A stretch of 64,000 nucleotides of DNA from Mycolicibacterium komossense (GTDB lineage: Bacteria > Actinomycetota > Actinomycetes > Mycobacteriales > Mycobacteriaceae). Under the pieces are notes generated by a model. It saw only the letters and a list, made by a program, of their open reading frames with translations. It searched no databases and was not told the DNA's origin. The DNA lies in the NCBI RefSeq assembly GCF_025822605.1, contig NZ_JACKTY010000028.1, positions 124,555 through 188,554 of the forward strand, written 5' to 3'. Below, piece after piece: positions 58,159 to 64,000 of the stretch. Made by a program: the position numbers and the translations under genes. Position 1 is the first letter of the stretch. Each line of letters opens with the position of its first letter.

Positions 58159-59325
58159 ATGACCGAAACAGCAGAGGTACTCATCGCCGGCGGTGGGATC
58201 GGCGGTCTGACCGCAGCCCTGACCCTCAACGCGCGGGGCATCACCAGCACCGTCATCGATGGCGCTCGCGAATTGACCCCGCTCGGCGTAGGGATCAACC
58301 TGCTTCCCCACGCGGTCCGTGAACTCGACGAGCTCGGTCTGGGACGGGCCCTGGCCGATATCGCGGTAGCCCCAACCAAGATTTCGTTCTTCAGTTCTGA
58401 AGGCGACCTGTTGTTCCAGGAACCGCGCGGTATCGCCGGCGGCTATGCCTACCCGCAGTACTCGGTTCATCGCGGAGAACTGCACATGCTTCTGCTCGCG
58501 ACGGTACGCGACCGGTTGGGCCCTGACGCGGTACTCACCGGCACCCGGCTCAGCGGGTTCGACGACTCCCCCGGTGTCGTCACCGCGCACACCTCCCGCG
58601 GTGAGATGGCTGCGCACATACTGATCGGGGCCGACGGTGTCCACTCCGTGGTCCGCGCCCAGTTGCATCCCGAGAACGATCAGCTGATGTGGTCGGGAGT
58701 CCGGATGTTCCGTGGTGCAACACCGGCCGAGCCCTTCCTCGACGGTCAGACGATGGCCATCGTCAAAGGGCCGGCCGGCGTCGATCTCATCACCTACCCG
58801 ATCGGCGGCGGTCTCACCAATTGGGTTCTGCAGGTTCCCGAATCGACGCCCGGACCGCTACCCGGTGACGCGGGTTGGAATGTCGCCGCCGACGTCGACG
58901 CGGTGGCCGCGCGGGTGAGCAGCTGGCAACTGGACTGGCTCGACCCCGCCGCGATGGTGCGCGCCAGCAGCGTCGCCTTCGAGTACCCCATGGTCGATCG
59001 GGACGCGCTGCCATGGTGGGGCACCGGGAACGTCACCCTGCTCGGCGATGCCGCCCATCCGATGTATCCCGTTGGGGCCAATGGGGGTTCACAGGCCATC
59101 CTCGATGCGCGGGTGCTCGCCGACGAACTGCTCCGTGACTTCGGCCCAGGCCTACGCACCTACGAGGACAACCGACGAGCAGCGACCGCCGAGATCGTCG
59201 CGGCCAACCGGGAGATGCACGCCTCGGGAGTCAGCCGGCGCCGGGAGGACCTGGCTGCTGCCGCCGCGAAATACCGGAGGGATACTAAAGCAGATGGGTA
59301 CGCCAGCTCATCGCTGACCGGATAG
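58159..59325 (+). CDS. FAD-dependent aromatic monooxygenase (salicylate hydroxylase-like)
   Basis: 388 residues from ATG 58159; longer frames upstream overlap the LysR gene. Group A flavoprotein motifs: GGGIGGLTAAL at the start, IGADGVHSVVRAQL in the middle and LLGDAAHPMYPVGANGGSQAILD near the end. Such enzymes hydroxylate aromatic acids using NAD(P)H and oxygen. The C-terminus lacks the extra domain of larger members. Its controlled expression by the adjacent LysR protein is likely. Confidence 0.88.
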   Translation: MTETAEVLIAGGGIGGLTAALTLNARGITSTVIDGARELTPLGVGINLLPHAVRELDELGLGRALADIAVAPTKISFFSSEGDLLFQEPRGIAGGYAYPQYSVHRGELHMLLLATVRDRLGPDAVLTGTRLSGFDDSPGVVTAHTSRGEMAAHILIGADGVHSVVRAQLHPENDQLMWSGVRMFRGATPAEPFLDGQTMAIVKGPAGVDLITYPIGGGLTNWVLQVPESTPGPLPGDAGWNVAADVDAVAARVSSWQLDWLDPAAMVRASSVAFEYPMVDRDALPWWGTGNVTLLGDAAHPMYPVGANGGSQAILDARVLADELLRDFGPGLRTYEDNRRAATAEIVAANREMHASGVSRRREDLAAAAAKYRRDTKADGYASSSLTG

Positions 59326-59423
59326 CCAAGGGCGCCTTGGTGATTGGATTCGAACGCCAGGGTCGCGCGCATGCAGACCCACTGGGAGCAGATCATTTCG
59401 GAATCCGGCCTTAATGCCGGGCG

Positions 59424-59846
59424 CTATTGAGTGCGGGTACGGATGTACGGGTCCGTCTTCAACACCGGTAGCGGAAAGAGGTGGTCGGTCTCCGTGGCAT
59501 CGAGGCTGTCATAGAGGCCAATGCTGTAGGGGCCGGCGGCCTCAACCCGCATCGGCAGGTATTGGACGAGGACACGAAACTTCACCGGGTTGGGCGGGTT
59601 GTCGTCCCAATGCCAACCGAACTCCAGGCTGCCGACGCGCTCCCCCGCCGGCGAGGTGGCCACGATGTACCGGACAGGGTCGTAATCGGCGCCGCCGAGT
59701 GCGTAAAACGCCACGACCATCGGCACGGTGAGCTGCGAAGGAAAGCTCTTTACATAGCAGCTGGTCATAGGAAAGCCCTTCGTGTCGACGCCGCCAGCAT
59801 CGTTGTAAACGGCGCTAAGCGACGGCGCGAACGCGACTACTCGCAT
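59424..59846 (-). CDS. Hypothetical beta-rich protein (DUF6941-like)
   Basis: 140 residues from ATG 59846, with GGAGGAG five or so bases upstream. The strand-rich layout, starting MRVVAFAPSLSAVYND and ending in EAAGPYSIGLYDSL, recalls the small DUF6941-type beta-sandwich proteins, but the match is loose. No catalytic motif, signal peptide or membrane span. It is convergent with the flavin monooxygenase gene; no role can be assigned. Confidence 0.5.
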   Translation of the reverse strand: MRVVAFAPSLSAVYNDAGGVDTKGFPMTSCYVKSFPSQLTVPMVVAFYALGGADYDPVRYIVATSPAGERVGSLEFGWHWDDNPPNPVKFRVLVQYLPMRVEAAGPYSIGLYDSLDATETDHLFPLPVLKTDPYIRTRTQ

Positions 59847-60221
59847 ACTTTCTCCTCCAGCTCGGTGGCAGCCAGCCACAGCCCATAGATGTGCTTCAGC
59901 CGTGGACAGCCAAGGCCCGTCTCAGGTCCCGCGGTCCGGTGGGGACGTTTTCGCCGACCATACGACCTGTTCCCTACCCCGCGGGAATTCCAGTCGGCAA
60001 ACCCAGTTCGCATAGAAACGTGAAGTGAGCTAACCAGAAATGCCCTGCGATGTCTCGCTTTTCGCGCGCACTACGAGTGAGGTGCGGTTAGATCTGGCCA
60101 CCGTCAGACCGGGGCTGCGAGGCGACACCCGAAGCGCTGCCTTCTGTCTTGGTCGACATCGGCAGCCAGCTAAACTGCAACACGTTTCAGTTTCGGGGTC
60201 GTCATCCATTAAGCTGAGCCG
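59847..60221. other. Promoter region of the lipid-transfer operon
   Basis: About 375 bases without a supported gene, between the minus-strand hypothetical gene and the DUF35 gene. It carries the KstR-like palindrome near its right end; nothing else was recognised. Confidence 0.5.
60176..60189 (+). promoter_or_regulatory. KstR-type operator
   Basis: TGCAACACGTTTCA matches the KstR consensus TnnAACnnGTTnnA at every fixed position and extends to a 16-base palindrome (C...G). It lies 32 bases upstream of the DUF35 start. KstR is the TetR-type repressor of cholesterol catabolism in mycobacteria, and the orthologous pair Rv1628c-Rv1627c is reported in its regulon. Confidence 0.8.
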
Positions 60222-60674
60222 GTGCCTGGGTCTTCGGATGTGCAACAACAACTACCGGCTATCGACGGGTGGTTCACCACCGGTGACGACGGTAAGACCC
60301 ATTTGATCGCAGGTAAATGCACGCAATGCGGGACCTACGTGTTCCCCCCGCGGGCCACCAACTGCCCCAATCCGGCCTGTGTCGGCGACGACCTCGAGCA
60401 GGTGCCACTATCCCGGCGCGGCACTCTGTGGAGCTACACCGAGAACCAGTACGCCCCGCCCCCACCGTATCCGTCCCCGGATCCGTTCGAGCCATTCGCG
60501 GTTGCCGCCGTGGAACTCGCTGCCGAGGGGATCATCGTGTTGGGCAAGGTCGTCGAGGGAACGCTGGCCGCCGACCTCAAGGTCGGGATGGAGATGGAAT
60601 TGACCACGATGCCGCTCTACACCGACGAGGACGGATTCGTTCGTACCGTCTACGCATGGGAGATAGCGGAATGA
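60222..60674 (+). CDS. DUF35 OB-fold protein with zinc rubredoxin-like knuckle, Rv1628c-like
   Basis: 150 residues from GTG 60222. CTQCG...CPNPAC binds one zinc, followed by an OB-fold (RRGTLWSYTENQYAPPPPYPSPDPFEPFAVAAVEL). DUF35 proteins form complexes with thiolase-like partners; in steroid side-chain degradation such a pair performs the aldol cleavage of the CoA ester. The thiolase gene overlaps by four bases, so the two are coupled. Confidence 0.88.
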   Translation: MPGSSDVQQQLPAIDGWFTTGDDGKTHLIAGKCTQCGTYVFPPRATNCPNPACVGDDLEQVPLSRRGTLWSYTENQYAPPPPYPSPDPFEPFAVAAVELAAEGIIVLGKVVEGTLAADLKVGMEMELTTMPLYTDEDGFVRTVYAWEIAE

Positions 60675-61879
60675 GCACTGGAACTCCGGAGCCGCTGTAT
60701 ATCCTCGGCGCGGGCATGCACCCGTGGGGCAAATGGGGCCGCGACTTCACCGAGTACGGCGTCGTCGCCGCCCGCGCCGCGCTCGCCGAAGCAGGCCTGG
60801 ACTGGCGCCAGATCCAGCTGGTCGCCGGTGCCGACACCATCCGCAACGGCTATCCCGGCTTCGTCGCCGGTGGCACCTTCGCCCAGAAACTCGGCTGGAA
60901 CGGGGTGCCCGTCAGTTCCAGCTATGCCGCGTGCGCGTCCGGCTCGCAAGCACTGCAGAGCGCCCGCGCCCAGATCCTGGCCGGCTTCTGTGACGTCGCG
61001 CTCGTTATCGGCGCCGACACCACCCCCAAAGGGTTTTTCGCCCCCGTCGGCGGGGAACGTAAGAACGATCCCGACTGGCAGCGCTTCCACCTGATCGGTG
61101 CCACCAACCCGGTGTACTTCGCGCTACTGGCGCGGCGCAGGATGGACCTCTACGGCGCCACGCTCGAGGACTTCGCCCAGGTGAAAGTCAAGAACGCTCA
61201 GCACGGCTTGCAGAACCCCAACGCCCGGTTCCGCAAGGAAGTCTCGGCCGAGGACGTGCTGGCCAGTCCTGTCGTCTCCGACCCACTGCGCCTGCTCGAC
61301 ATCTGCGCCACGTCCGACGGTGCAGCCGCCTTGATCGTGGCCAGCAAGGCGTTCACCGAGAAGCATCTCGGTTCCGTCGAGGGCGTACCGTCGGTCCGCG
61401 CGGTGTCCACCGTGACCCCTCGCTACCCGCAGCACCTGCCCGAATTGCCCGATATCGCCACCGATTCCACTGCGGTCGTCGCGGCGCCCGAGCGGGTGTT
61501 CAAAGACCAGATCCTCGATGCCGCTTATGCCGAAGCCGGTATCGGACCCGAGGACCTGAGCCTGGCCGAGGTCTACGACCTATCGACGGCACTCGAGCTG
61601 GACTGGTACGAGCACCTGGGTCTGTGCGCGAAAGGCGAAGCCGAGGCTCTGCTGCGCAGCGGGGCCACGACTATCGGCGGCCGGATTCCGGTCAATCCAT
61701 CCGGCGGGCTGGCCAGTTTCGGCGAAGCCATCCCCGCCCAGGCAATCGCCCAGGTCTGCGAACTTCATTGGCAGCTCAAGGGGCAGGCCATCGGACGTCA
61801 GGTCGAGGGCGCCTCCGTCGGCGTCACCGCCAACCAGGGCCTCTTCGGCCACGGCTCGTCGGTTATCGTCGCGAGGTAG
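60671..61879 (+). CDS. Lipid-transfer thiolase-fold protein, Rv1627c-like
   Basis: 402 residues from ATG 60671, overlapping the DUF35 stop (ATGA). Thiolase fold with the CASGSQAL cysteine region, NPSGGLASFGEAIPA, and GLFGHGSS near the end; the usual acid-base pair of classical thiolases is incomplete, as in SCP2-like/Ltp proteins. With its DUF35 partner and KstR-type control it probably takes part in sterol catabolism, for example as an aldolase for a side-chain CoA ester, rather than in ordinary beta-oxidation. Confidence 0.88.
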   Translation: MSTGTPEPLYILGAGMHPWGKWGRDFTEYGVVAARAALAEAGLDWRQIQLVAGADTIRNGYPGFVAGGTFAQKLGWNGVPVSSSYAACASGSQALQSARAQILAGFCDVALVIGADTTPKGFFAPVGGERKNDPDWQRFHLIGATNPVYFALLARRRMDLYGATLEDFAQVKVKNAQHGLQNPNARFRKEVSAEDVLASPVVSDPLRLLDICATSDGAAALIVASKAFTEKHLGSVEGVPSVRAVSTVTPRYPQHLPELPDIATDSTAVVAAPERVFKDQILDAAYAEAGIGPEDLSLAEVYDLSTALELDWYEHLGLCAKGEAEALLRSGATTIGGRIPVNPSGGLASFGEAIPAQAIAQVCELHWQLKGQAIGRQVEGASVGVTANQGLFGHGSSVIVAR

Positions 61880-61916
61880 GCGGCTTCGCCCTCGCACTCG
61901 TGCCTAGGTTCAGCAC

Positions 61917-62138
61917 ATCGTCATCTCCGTCAACGTCAAACCCGGCAGCCGGAAAGGCCCCCTCGTCGAGGTCGATGATGCAGGCGGCCTGACGCTCTAT
62001 GTCCGCGAGCGGGCTGTCGACGGGAAGGCGAACGTCGCTGCCACCCGGTTACTTGCCGAGCATCTCGGCGTCCCGCGCAGCCGCGTGCGTCTCATCGGCG
62101 GTGCGGCTGCGCGGGTGAAGCGCTTCCGAATCGACTGA
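61917..62138 (+). CDS. DUF167 (YggU-like) protein without a standard start codon
   Basis: 73 residues ending at TGA 62138. VNVKPGSRKGPLVEV, GLTLYVRERAVDGKANVAA and LAEHLGVPRSRVRLIGG are the DUF167 signature. The frame opens after a TAG at 61905 and contains no ATG, GTG or TTG before the domain; the ATC at 61917, six bases after a TAGGTT element, is the most plausible start. A substitution that destroyed a former start would give the same picture. Function of the family unknown. Confidence 0.75.
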   Translation: MVISVNVKPGSRKGPLVEVDDAGGLTLYVRERAVDGKANVAATRLLAEHLGVPRSRVRLIGGAAARVKRFRID

Positions 62139-62221
62139 AGCGCTGCCGACGAATGTGTGCAGACTACGTGAATTGCGCGGCGTGCCATGCAGGGACTCGC
62201 GGGCTCGAGCAGAGGTGCGAG

Positions 62222-62992
62222 TCAGGCGACGCCGAGATAGGCGGCGCGAATACTGTCGTCGGCCAACAATTCCCGGGCCGACCCACTGCGGGTGACGGTT
62301 CCGGTCTCCAGGATGTAGGCCCGATCGGACCGACTCAGCGCCTGCTGTGCATTCTGTTCGACCAGCAGCACGGTGGTGCCTTGCTTGTTGATCTCGGAGA
62401 TGATCTTGAAGATCTGCGAGATCACCATCGGCGCCAGCCCCATCGATGGTTCGTCGAGCAGCAACACAACCGGTCGGGCCATCAGCGCCCGACCGATAGC
62501 CAGCATCTGCTGCTCGCCGCCGGAGAGCGTGCCGCCGACCTGGGTGCGCCGCTCGGCCAGGCGCGGGAATGTCTCGAATACCCACTCGAGCTTCTCGCGG
62601 TGCTCGGCTTTGGTCGGGAACTTCCTTCCATAGCAGCCCATTTCGAGGTTTTCGGTAACGGTCATCCCGGGGAAGACGCCGCGCCCCTCCGGAGCCTGGA
62701 TAAGCCCTTCGCCGACCCGTCTGTACCCTTTGACCCGGGTGACGTCCTGCCCCTGGAACCACACCGACCCTGAGGTCGCGGGCCGCAGACCGGAGATCGC
62801 GCGCATCAGCGTGGTCTTGCCCGCGCCGTTTGCGCCTAGCAGGGTGACCAGCTCACCCTCCCGCACGATCAACGAAACACCGTGCAGGGCTTCGATTCTG
62901 CCGTAATGCACGACGAGATCGCGGACTTCGAGAAGGACCGGCCGCCCGTCGCCCACCGGGGGTCCCGGGTTGGTCTCAGTCGAGTTCGTCAT
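62222..62992 (-). CDS. livF: Branched-chain amino acid ABC transporter ATPase LivF
   Basis: 256 residues. Walker A GANGAGKTT, signature LSGGEQQMLAIGRAL, Walker B VVLLLDEPSMGLAP and the long form of a HAAT-type ATPase ending in SARELLADDSIRAAYLG. Start overlaps livG by 17 bases. Together with LivG, LivM and a LivH outside the window it drives import of branched-chain amino acids or related compounds; family members also carry urea and short amides. Confidence 0.92.
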   Translation of the reverse strand: MTNSTETNPGPPVGDGRPVLLEVRDLVVHYGRIEALHGVSLIVREGELVTLLGANGAGKTTLMRAISGLRPATSGSVWFQGQDVTRVKGYRRVGEGLIQAPEGRGVFPGMTVTENLEMGCYGRKFPTKAEHREKLEWVFETFPRLAERRTQVGGTLSGGEQQMLAIGRALMARPVVLLLDEPSMGLAPMVISQIFKIISEINKQGTTVLLVEQNAQQALSRSDRAYILETGTVTRSGSARELLADDSIRAAYLGVA

Positions 62993-63848
62993 CAGGCACT
63001 CCCAGGTAGGCGGCGATGACCTTGGGGTCGTCGCGGATTTCGGCGGGGAGCCCGTCGGCGATTTTGCGGCCGAATTCCAGCACGACGATCCGGTCGGTCA
63101 CCCCCATGACCAACCGCATGTCGTGCTCGATCAGCAACACGGTGTAGCCGTCATCACGGATGGCCTTGATCAGCTCGATCAGGGCGGCCTTCTCACTCGG
63201 GTTGAAACCGGCCGCCGGTTCGTCCAGGCACAGTAGCTTCGGTTCGGTGGCCAGCGCCCGGGCGATTTCCAGCCGCCGCTGATCACCGTAGGGCAGGTTT
63301 TTGGCCTTCTCTTCGCCGCGGTGGGCGATGCCGACGAATTGCAAAAGCGCAGCGGCTTTTTCGATGGCTGAGTGCTCTTCCCGGCGATGCCGCGGGGTGC
63401 GGAACACCGCGCCGGGCACCGAGGTCTTGTGCCGGGCGTCGGTGCCGACGACGACGTTCTCCAACGCCGTCATCTCGCCCCACAGTCGGATGTTCTGGAA
63501 GGTGCGGGCGATGCCGCGGCGGGTGATCTCGTGGCGTTTGATCCGGCCCAGTGGCGCGCCGTCGAAGGTTACCGAACCCGAAGTAGGCCGATACACCCCG
63601 GTGATCGCGTTGAAGCAGGTGGTCTTCCCGGCTCCGTTGGGCCCGATCAGGCCGAGGATTTCGCCGCGTTTGATGGTGAAGCTGACGGAGTCGAGCGCGG
63701 TCAGCCCGCCGAACTTGACGGTGAGATCACTGGTTTCCAAGAGCGTTTCACCCTCGGAGGCGTGCACGTCCCGGTGCAGAGCGGCCAGGCTTTCGTCGAT
63801 CGGGGTGTCTGGGTCGCCGTGGGTGTCGGCGCGCACGGCCTCGTTCAT
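62976..63848 (-). CDS. livG: Branched-chain amino acid ABC transporter ATPase LivG
   Basis: 290 residues. An N-terminal extension of about 35 polar residues precedes the ATPase: Walker A GPNGAGKTT, a LivG-typical ITRRGIARTFQNIRLW, signature PYGDQRRLEIARAL, Walker B LLCLDEPAAGF and the conserved end DPKVIAAYLG. Its ATG overlaps the livM stop (ATGA). Confidence 0.92.
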   Translation of the reverse strand: MNEAVRADTHGDPDTPIDESLAALHRDVHASEGETLLETSDLTVKFGGLTALDSVSFTIKRGEILGLIGPNGAGKTTCFNAITGVYRPTSGSVTFDGAPLGRIKRHEITRRGIARTFQNIRLWGEMTALENVVVGTDARHKTSVPGAVFRTPRHRREEHSAIEKAAALLQFVGIAHRGEEKAKNLPYGDQRRLEIARALATEPKLLCLDEPAAGFNPSEKAALIELIKAIRDDGYTVLLIEHDMRLVMGVTDRIVVLEFGRKIADGLPAEIRDDPKVIAAYLGVPDDELD

Positions 63849-64000
63849 GCGGCCGCCTTCGAATCGTCGGCTCTGCGCAACAGATAGCGCGCTCGTTTGC
63901 CGTAGGCGAGTAACTGCTGGCGCACCGGGAACAGGCCCTGTGGGCGGAAGATCATCAGCAGGACCAGTGCCAGACCGAAGAACAGATACTTCAGGTCACC
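63845..64000 (-). CDS. livM: C-terminus of the permease LivM (cut by right edge)
   Basis: 51 residues in view, ending in TGA 63847-63845 that overlaps the livG ATG. The segment KYLFFGLALVLLMIFRPQGLFP is the characteristic last span and motif of LivM permeases, followed by a basic cytoplasmic tail. The rest, and probably livH and a binding protein, lie to the right. Confidence 0.85.
   Translation of the reverse strand, partial: GDLKYLFFGLALVLLMIFRPQGLFPVRQQLLAYGKRARYLLRRADDSKAAA

Noticed and set aside
59338..59366. tRNA-like TTCGAATCC on the minus strand
   Set aside because: The flanking bases do not form a T-arm stem and no anticodon or acceptor arm can be built.

Overview
The window reads as a chromosomal segment of a high-GC actinobacterium, almost certainly a Mycobacterium (Mycolicibacterium-type environmental species). 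The backbone, read right to left, follows the order known from M. tuberculosis Rv1627c to Rv1644: lipid-transfer thiolase and its DUF35 partner, polA, rpsA, coaE (fused to a GrpB-like domain), a DUF402 gene, uvrB, an MFS transporter, the CapA-like mannosyltransferase, a universal stress protein, a metallo-beta-lactamase-fold protein, uvrA, a short Rv1638A-like gene, a membrane esterase, lysX, infC-rpmI-rplT and tsnR. KstR-like and PafBC-type promoter motifs, leaderless-looking starts and the fused LysX and CoaE fit the same assignment.

Layout. 1-4383 (all minus strand): a tightly overlapping operon with an intact tyrosine recombinase, an XRE regulator, a zinc-ribbon protein with a degenerate recombinase domain, then cargo: a zinc-ribbon protein, a 66-residue protein and the start of a RecF/SMC-like ATPase that runs off the left edge. 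This is the most likely place for an undescribed mobile or defence system. 4384-5274 is a gene-poor segment rich in palindromes. 5275-7608 encodes a tandemly duplicated membrane diguanylate cyclase. 7657-11007 holds a Fur-family regulator and a nickel/cobalt ECF transporter. 11245-18535 holds an amidase, a DUF2252 protein, a secreted hydrolase, membrane proteins and an amino acid permease. 18563-26682 is the tsnR-rplT-rpmI-infC / lysX backbone.

26753-34016 is an accessory block: an Lrp/AsnC regulator divergent from a seven-gene operon (permease, deacetylase, C45 hydrolase, VOC protein, SDR, Rieske oxygenase, VanB-type reductase) that looks like an uptake-and-degradation pathway for an unidentified nitrogen-containing compound. 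34019-41513 returns to backbone (uvrA to capA) with an inserted amine oxidase. 41542-45536 is a second accessory block with tRNA-Cys, DUF899, MgtC and others. 45548-46983 is an MFS gene broken by a one-base shift in a homopolymer. 47016-61879 runs from uvrB to the thiolase with insertions of prsW and a LysR/flavin monooxygenase pair. The right end holds a DUF167 gene and livF-livG-livM (cut by the edge).

Regulatory signals read directly include matched PafBC-type (LexA-independent DNA damage) promoters upstream of both uvrA and uvrB, a KstR-type palindrome before the thiolase operon, an ATC start and three leader hairpins for infC, a perfect 19-bp terminator between rpsA and coaE, and inverted repeats at the LysR, Lrp, Fur and nickel-transporter promoters. 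No CRISPR array, rRNA, transposase or complete prophage was seen.
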